Assembly: GCA_949289145.1 (NCBI GenBank)
Contig: CASEML010000082.1
Location: 1 to 64,000, forward strand
DNA from: an uncultured Eubacteriales bacterium
GTDB taxonomy: Bacteria > Bacillota > Clostridia > Lachnospirales > Lachnospiraceae
Length of the DNA: 64,000 bases
Direction: 5' to 3'
This document shows, in pieces, positions 16,317-24,032 of the stretch. The stretch's first letter is position 1, and every line of letters starts with the position of its first letter. The notes below the pieces were generated by a model. It was not told the origin of the DNA. It saw nothing but the letters and a program-made list of their open reading frames with translations, and made no database searches. A program made the translations under genes and the position numbers.

Positions 16317-16556
16317 TTACAAAAATTCTTTAAAATTCCTGCATTCCACCGGAATCTTAAATTTTTCAATCATCCGCTCATAACAGTCTTCACATATATC
16401 AAAATTATGCTGTTCTCCATCTTTTTCGGAAAAATATCCCCATGAAATCTCCGCCGTAAACACACCTTCTTTGACAATCCCATGTTCTATTTTTAATTTT
16501 TTCCCACAACAGTTACAATACATTGCTGCCAGTTCGTTATTGTTATATTTTTTCAT
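16317..16556 (-). CDS. Small two-CxxC zinc-ribbon-like protein
   Basis: 79 residues. Two cysteine pairs, CNCC near 14-17 and CEDC near 56-59, are spaced as in a zinc ribbon, with a beta-rich segment between them (VFTAEISWGYFSEKDGEQHN). The ATG at 16556 is preceded by AAAGGAGG; the frame is open 20 codons further upstream, but without an SD. It stands alone between rimI and rnz. I do not recognise a named family. Possible roles include a nucleic-acid-binding or metal-handling accessory protein, unproven. Confidence 0.65.
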   Translation of the reverse strand: MKKYNNNELAAMYCNCCGKKLKIEHGIVKEGVFTAEISWGYFSEKDGEQHNFDICEDCYERMIEKFKIPVECRNFKEFL

Positions 16557-16627
16557 AGGGGAGTCCTCCTTTCGCCCAACACCATCTCTGCTTATTGGAT
16601 TATATCTTATTCTCAAGTAAAATAATA

Positions 16628-16663
16628 GTGGAAAAGATAGCTTTATTTAACTATCTTTTCCAC
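16628..16663 (-). terminator. Terminator overlapping the rimI stop codon
   Basis: GTGGAAAAGATAG and CTATCTTTTCCAC form a 13-bp perfect stem with a 10-nt loop. The 5' arm on the minus strand contains the last rimI codons and the TAG. The U-tract after it is interrupted (TATTATTTTA), so efficiency is uncertain. Confidence 0.65.
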
Positions 16664-17082
16664 ATAAAAATCGCATTTTCACGAGGTTTTTCATAAAAAT
16701 TCTTTCTTATTCCAGCCTCTATAAAACCTAATTTCTTATATAGCTGTATCGCCGGTTGATTGCTTTCCCTGACTTCCAAAAAGAAATTATCCACTTTAAA
16801 TTCACTGCTTTCTACGAATAGCTGCTCCAGCAGCTGTAATGCCACTTTTTTTCTGCGGTACGCCTCCGCCACTGCCACATTGACAATTTCGCCCTCATTA
16901 AATACCCGGTACATACCACAGTAACCCATAATATTCTCTTTCTCTTCTGCCACAAGGTATATAGTATGCTCTAGTTCCATGGATTCCCGGAAACTTTCCA
17001 GTGACCAGGGAACAGAAAAAATGGCTTTTTCTATGTCAGCTACTTGCAAAAGATCTGACTCCTGCATTCTTCTGATATTCAT
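16651..17082 (-). CDS. rimI: RimI-type ribosomal protein S18 N-acetyltransferase
   Basis: 143 residues, a single GNAT domain. MNIRRMQESDL, VNVAVAEAYRRKKVALQLLE and LEVRESNQPAIQLYKKLGF follow the RimI pattern, including the C-terminal Asn-Tyr region used in catalysis. The acetyl-CoA pyrophosphate loop, normally RxxGxG, reads RRKKVA here, so a glycine is replaced by lysine. Adjacency to tsaB and tsaE is the classical RimI context. The identity is good, but activity might be altered by the loop change. Confidence 0.85.
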   Translation of the reverse strand: MNIRRMQESDLLQVADIEKAIFSVPWSLESFRESMELEHTIYLVAEEKENIMGYCGMYRVFNEGEIVNVAVAEAYRRKKVALQLLEQLFVESSEFKVDNFFLEVRESNQPAIQLYKKLGFIEAGIRKNFYEKPRENAIFMWKR

Positions 17083-17084
17083 AA

Positions 17085-17792
17085 TTAAGTTTCCTTTTCC
17101 TTCTCCAGCCTTTCACGTTCTGCCTGAGATAAACGCAAATAATCCGGCATATGTTCTGCTGCTGTTTCTATTTTTCCTTGCTTTACGTACTGCTGCGCTA
17201 GAACTGCCACTGCTGCTGCACTTTGTCTGCTTCTGTGAGCAGGCGCCAAAAGAAATGGTACTTTCACAAGTTTTTTTATTTTGTCTAAATACACTGGCAC
17301 ACCATCCCCCAGAAAAACTGCTTCTCTGCCCTGTTCGTTCACTTTCTCCAAAACTTCTTCAATAGAAACTGCGCATTGCTGCTGCAAAATGATAAACTCT
17401 TCTCCCTGAAAACGGTAAATTCCTGTATATACCTGACTTCTTCTGGCATCCATTAACGGACATATTATCTTATCCGTTCCATAAAACTGATATGCCAATG
17501 CATCTACAGTGGGAATATGTACCAGCGGTTTCTTTAATGCCAGTCCTAAACCCTTTGCCGTTGCGGAACCAATGCGCAAACCGGTAAAAGAACCCGGGCC
17601 TGCCGCCACTGCAATATAATCTATGGAATTTAAATCCAGTTCAATTTCTTCTGCCACCTGATCCAGCATAGGAAGCAGTGTCTGGGAATGAGTTTTCTTA
17701 TAATTTATAGTATATTCTCCAACCAGAATATTCTCCTCTACTACTGCCACCGAAGCAGTCAGGCCAGAGCTATCCAAAGCTAATATTTTCAT
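17085..17792 (-). CDS. tsaB: tRNA threonylcarbamoyladenosine biosynthesis protein TsaB
   Basis: 235 residues. It is a TsaD-like pseudo-enzyme with ILALDSSGLTASVAV at the N-terminus and the TsaB hallmark AAGPGSFTGLRIG. It dimerises with TsaD and binds TsaE. It overlaps the tsaE 3' end by 23 nt, with AAAGGAG inside tsaE, and rimI follows after 2 nt, forming a tight tsaE-tsaB-rimI operon. Confidence 0.96.
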   Translation of the reverse strand: MKILALDSSGLTASVAVVEENILVGEYTINYKKTHSQTLLPMLDQVAEEIELDLNSIDYIAVAAGPGSFTGLRIGSATAKGLGLALKKPLVHIPTVDALAYQFYGTDKIICPLMDARRSQVYTGIYRFQGEEFIILQQQCAVSIEEVLEKVNEQGREAVFLGDGVPVYLDKIKKLVKVPFLLAPAHRSRQSAAAVAVLAQQYVKQGKIETAAEHMPDYLRLSQAERERLEKEKET

Positions 17793-18222
17793 ATTCTTCT
17801 CCTTTTATTGTGATTTTCCGATAATCAAATCCACAGCTTAAGTCTTTTTCTATGGAGATATCCACATGATTTGACGGAAGTATCTCCTGTATCAGTTCCG
17901 CCCACTCAATAAGACAGACTCCTGTGCCGTAAAAATAATCCTGATATCCTATTTCTTCCATTTCTTCTATATCACCAATGCGATATACATCAAAATGATA
18001 AAAAGGCAGCCTTCCTTCTTCGTATATTTGAACAATGGTAAACGTGGGACTATTCACCGGCTCTTTTACCCCAAGTCCCTGAGCAAACCCTTGTGTAAAC
18101 ACTGTTTTTCCCACACCCAGATCACCATTAAGTGTAATAACAGTACCTTCTTTTACCTCTCTTCCAAGGATTTTTCCGATTTCTCTTGTGGCTTCTTCAC
18201 TTTTCGTTTCTATAATTTTCAT
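17770..18222 (-). CDS. tsaE: tRNA threonylcarbamoyladenosine biosynthesis ATPase TsaE
   Basis: 150 residues. P-loop NGDLGVGKTVF lies at 32-42, followed by SPTFTIVQIYE and YHFDVYRI, the strands that hold the switch and metal-coordinating residues in TsaE. CLIEWAELI marks the Walker B-like region. It drives turnover of the TsaBDE complex for t6A formation. The next gene upstream (YcxB-like) ends 10 nt before this start, so it may be in the same transcript. Confidence 0.96.
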   Translation of the reverse strand: MKIIETKSEEATREIGKILGREVKEGTVITLNGDLGVGKTVFTQGFAQGLGVKEPVNSPTFTIVQIYEEGRLPFYHFDVYRIGDIEEMEEIGYQDYFYGTGVCLIEWAELIQEILPSNHVDISIEKDLSCGFDYRKITIKGEEYENISFG

Positions 18223-18231
18223 TTCTACCTC

Positions 18232-18729
18232 TTAACTTCTAATTTTCACTTTGGAAGGTGCTACATGGGTGGAAATCATCTGTACCACATTTTCGTATTG
18301 ATCCCCCATGGCATCCTTGGGCAGAATAGTTGCTCTGTTTTTACCTGTGTACACAATAATACTTTTACTTGTAGACACAACTTTTACCATGGAATCCCAA
18401 CCAGCTTCTGTGGTAGTTCCCTTCTGCGAAGAAGCCAGTCCTTCTTCAGAAATAGTATAAGTAATCGGTTCTCGGAATACTTCACTGGACTTAATCTGCC
18501 TTTTAGAACTTAAATATAAGGAAACAGGAGTATAAATAATAACAACCACTCCCAAAAGCAGATACATAAATCCCTTTCCAGCATCCTCTGCTATCATAGT
18601 TAATCCCAAAGCCGCCACCAATATCCCAAACACATTACCTATTAAAACGCTTACACTGTTGTAGGCATGATGCAGCAGAAAATTGTACATAATTTTCTCC
18701 GTCATTTTTACTTCAAATGTTATGTTCAT
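18232..18729 (-). CDS. YcxB-like membrane protein
   Basis: 165 residues. Two neighbouring transmembrane helices (about 28-50 and 55-75) are followed by a cytosolic beta-rich domain containing ITYTISEEGL and KSIIVYTGKNRATILPKDAM, the pattern of the YcxB C-terminal domain (PF14317), a PH-like fold. Function unknown in Firmicutes. The ATG at 18729 follows GGAGG; a start 30 nt upstream lacks an SD. Confidence 0.75.
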   Translation of the reverse strand: MNITFEVKMTEKIMYNFLLHHAYNSVSVLIGNVFGILVAALGLTMIAEDAGKGFMYLLLGVVVIIYTPVSLYLSSKRQIKSSEVFREPITYTISEEGLASSQKGTTTEAGWDSMVKVVSTSKSIIVYTGKNRATILPKDAMGDQYENVVQMISTHVAPSKVKIRS

Positions 18730-18984
18730 ATTATCCTCCATTTTCTTATGATTTCTCATTTATTCTAGCTTTCTTACTTTGCTTTGTCAACACATCCTCC
18801 TATGTTTCCAGCGTATTTCAGTGATTTTTTCTAAATTATTTATGCATTTTTCATAATAGTGCGACGATTCAATTGTCAACTGTTTTTTCTGTTGCCACTT
18901 AAAAAACCTTCTTTTTATACGTTCTACACAAAACAATTGTTCTGTTTTCACTTTATGTAAACAACAGTTTTTCACCACAATAAT

Positions 18985-19080
18985 TGTGGACAATGTGGAT
19001 AACTTCGTGTATAACTTTTCTTTCTCCATTTTTCGCCATTTATATTTTGTGGATAGCTTTATACACCTTTTTGTGGATTG
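18985..19080. other. DnaA-box cluster in a 548-bp non-coding stretch
   Basis: The gap from 18730 to 19277 holds no convincing gene. Within 96 bp it has TGTGGACAA (18985-18993) directly abutting TGTGGATAA (18994-19002, a perfect DnaA box), then CGTGTATAA (19006-19014), TGTGGATAG (19048-19056), TTATACACC (19059-19067, opposite strand) and TGTGGATTG (19072-19080). Another near-match, AAATCCACA, lies at 19205-19213. Five of the six clustered boxes differ from TTATNCACA by one base. A very AT-rich tract (19081-19200) adjoins. No dnaA, dnaN or rpmH gene is nearby, so this is more likely a DnaA-titration or regulatory cluster than oriC. Confidence 0.75.
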
Positions 19081-19213
19081 CAAAATAACGGCAATTTTTT
19101 TTGTGCAAAATTATGTTCTTTTCTTCTTTTATTATTTTTCCCTTCTGATATTGTTTAGATTTAACATAAAATTAACTGACAATTTTACAAAACAATATCC
19201 CCATAAATCCACA

Positions 19214-19253
19214 TAAAAATAGGCAGCCCTAAGATATCTCCTTACAGCTGCCT
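19214..19253 (-). terminator. Terminator of the NlpC/P60 gene
   Basis: Minus strand AGGCAGC and GCTGCCT form a 7-bp stem with a 19-nt loop, followed by ATTTTTAT. It lies 25 nt after the stop. Confidence 0.75.
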
Positions 19254-19277
19254 GCCAATCCTATCTAATATTTGCTT

Positions 19278-20549
19278 TTACCTGATATATGTAACTGCCT
19301 TACAAGGTGTACGATAATTATATGCTGAAATCTTAATTCCTGTTTTTGCTGTACTTGCATGTACTACCTGTCCATTTCCAATATATAATGCCACATGATT
19401 GATACTGCCGCCATCGGAATAGAATAGTAAATCTCCTGGTTGGATAGCACTTAAATCCACCGGTGTTCCTCCTGCTGCTTGGGATCGGGAATCACGTGGA
19501 ATAGAAATCCCACAATCTGCAAATACAGAATATGTAAATCCGGAACAATCTGCGCCATTAGTCAGGCTAGTGCCGCCTGCAACGTACGGATTCCCCACAA
19601 ACTGCAACGCATAACTTACAATCGCTGCTCTAGAACCTGAAGTAGGTGCGGTAACTGCAGGGGCTGCCGCTTCACTGCTTGCTGCCTGACTGCTGTCTGT
19701 ATTGGTCGTACTCGCACTGCTGCTTTCTGATTTTGTTTCCTTTGTCTTTGCCGCTGCCTCTTCATCTGCTTTCTTTGCTGCTTCTTCAGCTTCCTTGCGG
19801 ATTCTTTCTTCTTCCGCTAAACGTGCTTTTTCTTCTTCAATAGATTCTGCCTCCACAAATTCTGTTTCTAGATTTACATACTCGGAGGAAACGTAACCTT
19901 CAATATCTGTATCTACGGCAATTTTTACCCATCCGTCTAATTCTTCTACTACGTCATAGCTTTCACCTTCTGGAATCAGTGTCTGAACGGTAGCATCTAA
20001 TCCTGCCTCGTTGCGAACCTTCAAGGTTTCTGTGTTTACTGTAGCCGTTCTATGCCCTACTTCCTTTGCCAGTTCTTCCGCTTCTGCCCCGCTTACTACA
20101 AACTCAGCTTTTACATAGCCGTCTACTGTACCGGATTTAATTTTATACCAGTCACCTTCCACAGAAATAATGGTTGCTGCAGAATTGTTATATAATTTTC
20201 CTAAAATCTCGCCTTCTTCACTAGGCTCACTTCTCAAATTCACGTAATTTGTCACCTGTGCAATGGCAATATTATCATATTCACTCTTTACAACAGGTGC
20301 TTCATTTTCAGATACACTTGCATCTTCCTGTGCTGTTTCCTGTGTCACTTCTGTTGTTGTGTCTTCTGCTGCGGTAACCTCTGTCTTTTCATCATTGGTT
20401 GCTAAAACGGTATCATTTAAAACAACTGAAATTCCTGCCCCCGGCATATCACTGATGACTCCGCTTGCCTGTGTATTTAATGAATATCCACCAGCAAGAA
20501 TTATACCTGCAAGAGTTGCTGCTACTATTTTCATTCGCTTATTCTGCAT
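19278..20549 (-). CDS. Secreted NlpC/P60 peptidoglycan hydrolase with two SH3 domains
   Basis: 423 residues. Order: signal peptide (1-about 29), Thr/Glu-rich stretch, bacterial SH3 domain 1 (about 96-153, VNLRSEPSEEGEILGKLY), SH3 domain 2 (about 170-228, LKVRNEAGLDATVQTL), a Glu/Ala/Lys coiled coil (235-272), a Ser/Ala linker, and a C-terminal NlpC/P60 domain (305-423). The catalytic Cys is in GADCSGF (C335) and the His in SINHVALYIG (H385). Such enzymes cut gamma-D-Glu-mDAP or similar peptide bonds in the wall. The ATG after GGAGGAATTT is chosen over one 12 nt upstream. It has its own promoter, a leader hairpin and a terminator. Confidence 0.93.
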   Translation of the reverse strand: MQNKRMKIVAATLAGIILAGGYSLNTQASGVISDMPGAGISVVLNDTVLATNDEKTEVTAAEDTTTEVTQETAQEDASVSENEAPVVKSEYDNIAIAQVTNYVNLRSEPSEEGEILGKLYNNSAATIISVEGDWYKIKSGTVDGYVKAEFVVSGAEAEELAKEVGHRTATVNTETLKVRNEAGLDATVQTLIPEGESYDVVEELDGWVKIAVDTDIEGYVSSEYVNLETEFVEAESIEEEKARLAEEERIRKEAEEAAKKADEEAAAKTKETKSESSSASTTNTDSSQAASSEAAAPAVTAPTSGSRAAIVSYALQFVGNPYVAGGTSLTNGADCSGFTYSVFADCGISIPRDSRSQAAGGTPVDLSAIQPGDLLFYSDGGSINHVALYIGNGQVVHASTAKTGIKISAYNYRTPCKAVTYIR

Positions 20550-20560
20550 AAATTCCTCCA

Positions 20561-20593
20561 AAATAAAAAGATGGTGATGTTTTCAGCACCATC
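20561..20593 (-). promoter_or_regulatory. Terminator-like hairpin in the NlpC/P60 leader
   Basis: On the minus strand GATGGTG, a 10-nt loop and CACCATC are followed by TTTTTATTTT and then the SD GGAGG. The hairpin lies within the 5' leader, only about 25 nt after the predicted transcription start, so it may act as an attenuator. No c-di-AMP riboswitch consensus was found upstream. Confidence 0.5.
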
Positions 20594-20622
20594 GCTACAT
20601 TCTTTAACTACAGCCAATAAAA

Positions 20623-20651
20623 AGTTTATCAAATTTCCCGATATTTGTCAA
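20623..20651 (-). promoter_or_regulatory. Probable promoter of the NlpC/P60 gene
   Basis: TTGACA (20646-20651), 17-nt spacer, TAAACT (20623-20628) on the minus strand. Confidence 0.6.
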
Positions 20652-20765
20652 CCTTTGTAACAATCTCCCGCCTTTGCCCGTTTTGAAATGTAGATTTAGG
20701 TGTTTTTACTTGATATTATAACCACTGTATATCCTACATTTGTTGCAATTATACATGAAAATAAA

Positions 20766-20790
20766 GGATGCTGTACCAAATGCAGCATCC
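20766..20790 (-). terminator. Terminator of the aspS-gatCAB operon
   Basis: GGATGCTG and CAGCATCC pair over 8 bp with a 9-nt loop, followed on the minus strand by TTTATTTT, 21 nt past the gatB stop. Confidence 0.85.
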
Positions 20791-20810
20791 TTTTTAAGTA
20801 TACATTATAT

Positions 20811-22241
20811 CTATAATAATTCTTTTAAAATCTTGTTTACCATGCCAGGATTTGCCTTCCCCTGCATTGCTTTCATAGTTTGCCCCACTAAAAATCCAAT
20901 GGCCTTTTCTTTTCCATTGCGATAGTCTTCTACCGACTGTGGATTGTTTGCAATCACTTCTTCAATGGTAGCACGCAGTGCTCCTTCATCGTTTACTGCC
21001 TTCAATCCTTTTTCTTCCACATATTTATCTGGATCTACATCCTCTTTAAATACAGCCTCAAATACTTCTTTTGCAACGGAACTGTTAATGGTACCTGCAT
21101 CCACTAACTCAATCAGTTTTGCAAGATTTTCCGGTGAGAAAGATAAATCCTCTGCCTCCATATCATTTTCTTTCATAAGTCGGAGTGTTTCTACCATCAG
21201 CCAGTTGGAAACTTTCTTTGGCTTATTACAAAGCTCCGTGGTAGCTTCAAAAAGATCAGCCATTTTTTTGGAAGAAGTAAGAATTTCTGCATCGTATTCC
21301 GGAATGTCGAATTCCTTTTTGTATCTTTCTAATTTTTCCGTACGAAGTTCCGGCTGTGCCGCTTTAATTCTGGCAATCCACTCATCACTGATTACAATGG
21401 GAACAAGGTCCGGATCCGGGAAATAACGGTAATCCTGTGCATCTTCTTTGGAACGCATGGCATAAGAGTATTCCTTATTATCATCCCAGCGTCTTGTTTC
21501 CTGAATAACAGTCTTTCCTTCTTCTAACAATTCAATCTGACGTGCTCTTTCGCCCTCAATAGCTCTTGCAATAGCTTTAAAGGAGTTTAAATTCTTCATT
21601 TCTGTTCTGGTACCAAATTCCTTAGCTCCCACTTCACGAACAGACAGGTTTACGTCCGCACGCATGGAACCTTCGTTTAATTTACAGTCAGATGCTCCTA
21701 AATACTGGATGATCAGACGCAACTTATCAAGATAAGCAATAACCTCCTCTGCCGAACGCATATCCGGTTCGGATACAATTTCAATCAAAGGTACGCCGGA
21801 ACGGTTAAAGTCTACTAAAGAACAGTCTTCCCATTCATCATGTATCAACTTACCTGCATCTTCTTCCATATGGATTTCATGAATACCGATCACTTTCTTT
21901 CCTGCAGGAGTATCAATTTCCACACCACCATTTCTGCAGATTGGAAGATAAAGCTGTGAAATCTGATAGTTCTGCGGATTATCCGGATAGAAATAATTCT
22001 TACGGTCAAATTTACAATACTGGGTAATAGAACAGTTGGTTGCCAATCCTACTGCAATAGCGTATTCCACCACCTGTTTATTTAACACAGGAAGGGAACC
22101 CGGCATACCGGTACATACCGGACAGGTGTGTGTATTTGGTGCACCGCCAAACTCTGTACTGCAGCCACAGAAAATTTTTGTTTTTGTTGCCAATTCTACA
22201 TGGACTTCAAGTCCAATCACTGTTTCATACTGTTTTGCCAT
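20811..22241 (-). CDS. gatB: Asp/Glu-tRNA amidotransferase subunit B
   Basis: 476 residues. The GatB signature YETVIGLEVHVEL is at the N-terminus, followed by zinc-site cysteines (CGCS and CPVC in the first 45 residues), DFNRSGVPLIEIVSEPD, and a C-terminal YqeY-like tRNA-binding domain (from about 330, ending FLVGQTMKAMQGKANPGMV). GatB phosphorylates the misacylated Asp or Glu on tRNA before amidation. AGGAGGTG precedes the ATG. It is the last gene of the operon with gatA, gatC and aspS. Confidence 0.97.
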   Translation of the reverse strand: MAKQYETVIGLEVHVELATKTKIFCGCSTEFGGAPNTHTCPVCTGMPGSLPVLNKQVVEYAIAVGLATNCSITQYCKFDRKNYFYPDNPQNYQISQLYLPICRNGGVEIDTPAGKKVIGIHEIHMEEDAGKLIHDEWEDCSLVDFNRSGVPLIEIVSEPDMRSAEEVIAYLDKLRLIIQYLGASDCKLNEGSMRADVNLSVREVGAKEFGTRTEMKNLNSFKAIARAIEGERARQIELLEEGKTVIQETRRWDDNKEYSYAMRSKEDAQDYRYFPDPDLVPIVISDEWIARIKAAQPELRTEKLERYKKEFDIPEYDAEILTSSKKMADLFEATTELCNKPKKVSNWLMVETLRLMKENDMEAEDLSFSPENLAKLIELVDAGTINSSVAKEVFEAVFKEDVDPDKYVEEKGLKAVNDEGALRATIEEVIANNPQSVEDYRNGKEKAIGFLVGQTMKAMQGKANPGMVNKILKELL

Positions 22242-22253
22242 TGTTCACACCTC

Positions 22254-23717
22254 CTAATCTTCTATCATACCCGGACGTTTATAATTCCGTGTCTGTTCAA
22301 AACTATATGCTGCACGAATAATATTTTTTTCCTTAAAGCAGTCACCAATTAACTGTAAGCCAATAGGAAGCCCCTTATTGTCTTCTCCTGCAGGAACTGT
22401 AATACCAGGAAGCCCTGCTAAATTTACAGAAATAGTATAAATATCTCCTAAATACATTTTAATAGGGTCGCTTAAGGACTCTCCTAATTTCGGTGCTGTG
22501 GTTGGCGCTGCCGGTCCTAAAATCACATCATATTTTTCAAAGGCTTTGTCAAATTCCTTTTTAATCAACGCTTTCGTACGAAGTGCTTTTAAATAGTACG
22601 CATCGTAATAACCGGAACTTAATACGAAAGACCCCAGCATAATTCTACGCTTTACTTCCGCTCCAAAACCTTCAGAACGAGTCTTTTTGTACATATTGTG
22701 AAGTCCTTCGTAATCTTTAGTTCTGTAACCATATTTTACACCGTCAAAACGGGAAAGGTTTGAACTTGCTTCTGCTGCTGCAATAACGTAGTAAGCAGGA
22801 ATTGCATAATCAACTAATCCTAAATCGAATTCTTCTACAATGGCACCTTTTTCTTCTAATACCTTAGCTGCATCTAAAATAACCTTTTTCACATCAGCGT
22901 CTAAGCCCTCGCCAAAATATGCCTTTGGAATACCAATCTTTAAGCCTTTTACATCATCTACCAGTGCAGAAGTAAAGTCATAATCCTCTCTTTTTACAGA
23001 GGTGGAATCTTTTGGATCATAGCTTGAAATTGCTTCCAGAATGGTTGCACAGTCTGTTACATCCTTTGCCACTGGTCCAATCTGGTCAAGAGATGAGCCA
23101 TAAGCGATCAGTCCATAACGTGAAACCGTACCATAGGTTGGCTTAATACCGGTAACACCACAAAAAGAGCTGGGCTGACGGATAGAACCGCCCGTATCAG
23201 AACCTAATGCATAGGAACATTCTTCTGCTGCCACCGCCGCACAAGAACCACCAGAAGAACCACCCGGTACATGAGCTGTGTTCCAAGGATTCTTAGTTTC
23301 CCCATAAGCAGAGGTTTCTGTGGTAGAACCCATGGCAAATTCATCCATGTTGGTTTTACCTAAAATCACAGCTCCTGCCTTTTCTAAGTTCACAACAGCC
23401 TCTGCAGTATAAGTGGGTACAAAGTTTGATAAAATCTTAGAACTGCATGTAGTAAGCATGTCCTTGGTACACATATTGTCTTTTATGGCCACTGGAACAC
23501 CTGCCAATGGACCTGTTAAAATTCCATCATCAATTAACTTTTGAATTTCTTCTGCCTTTTTTAAGGCTCCTTCTTTATCTACTGTCACATAACAATTTAA
23601 TGTATCTTCATGTTTTTCAATCTGGACAATCGCAGCTTCCACTGCCTCCTTTACAGTTACTTCTTTCGCCTTGATTTTCTTGCCAAGCTCTACTGCTGTT
23701 AAATTCATTAAACCCAC
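22254..23717 (-). CDS. gatA: Asp/Glu-tRNA amidotransferase subunit A
   Basis: 487 residues, amidase-signature family. The catalytic Lys is in GVPVAIKDNM and the Ser-cis-Ser/Ser triad in GSSGGSCAAVAA and GSDTGGSIRQPSSFCG. It releases ammonia from glutamine for the GatB reaction. A GTG start at 23717 is likely real: GGAGG lies 7 nt before it, while the next ATG (23708) is 16 nt from the SD. Complete operon neighbours gatC and gatB flank it. Confidence 0.97.
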   Translation of the reverse strand: MGLMNLTAVELGKKIKAKEVTVKEAVEAAIVQIEKHEDTLNCYVTVDKEGALKKAEEIQKLIDDGILTGPLAGVPVAIKDNMCTKDMLTTCSSKILSNFVPTYTAEAVVNLEKAGAVILGKTNMDEFAMGSTTETSAYGETKNPWNTAHVPGGSSGGSCAAVAAEECSYALGSDTGGSIRQPSSFCGVTGIKPTYGTVSRYGLIAYGSSLDQIGPVAKDVTDCATILEAISSYDPKDSTSVKREDYDFTSALVDDVKGLKIGIPKAYFGEGLDADVKKVILDAAKVLEEKGAIVEEFDLGLVDYAIPAYYVIAAAEASSNLSRFDGVKYGYRTKDYEGLHNMYKKTRSEGFGAEVKRRIMLGSFVLSSGYYDAYYLKALRTKALIKKEFDKAFEKYDVILGPAAPTTAPKLGESLSDPIKMYLGDIYTISVNLAGLPGITVPAGEDNKGLPIGLQLIGDCFKEKNIIRAAYSFEQTRNYKRPGMIED

Positions 23718-23728
23718 AGTACTACCTC

Positions 23729-24022
23729 CTATTCTACTGTCTTAGGCACTTTAAATGCCCCTTCCTTTACACCCGGTGCATTCTTTAAGATATTATCTCT
23801 GTCGTCACCATTGGTTACTACATCTTCACGGAACACATTATTTACCGGAAATACATGAGACATAGGTTCTACGTCAGTTGTGTCTAACTCATTTAATTTA
23901 TCAATATAGTCAAGCATTTTGCCCATATCGGATTTTGCTTGTTCTTTTTCATCTTCGGATAACTCTAATTTTGCAAGAATACCAACGTATTCCATCGTTT
24001 CATCTGAAATTATATTTGCCAT
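23729..24022 (-). CDS. gatC: Asp/Glu-tRNA amidotransferase subunit C
   Basis: 97 residues, the usual size. [20 protein letters not shown], then [16 protein letters not shown] and FREDVV are the GatC landmarks; the protein wraps around GatA and stabilises the GatA-GatB interface. It starts 10 nt after the aspS stop. Confidence 0.95.
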   Translation of the reverse strand: MANIISDETMEYVGILAKLELSEDEKEQAKSDMGKMLDYIDKLNELDTTDVEPMSHVFPVNNVFREDVVTNGDDRDNILKNAPGVKEGAFKVPKTVE

Positions 24023-24032
24023 TTTCTGCCTC

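Noticed and set aside
18787..19083. 98-codon frame on the minus strand in the gap upstream of the NlpC/P60 gene
   Set aside because: It runs through the DnaA-box cluster, has no SD and a composition (Lys, Cys, Thr, no pattern) that resembles translated AT-rich non-coding DNA.
18985..19213. Chromosomal replication origin
   Set aside because: The DnaA boxes fit, but dnaA, dnaN, rpmH and gyr genes are all missing in the surrounding 30 kb and gene orientation does not switch here.
20594..20765. c-di-AMP (ydaO) riboswitch upstream of the NlpC/P60 gene
   Set aside because: This riboswitch often controls such hydrolases, but its conserved segments are not present between the promoter and the gene, nor in the 110 bp upstream.
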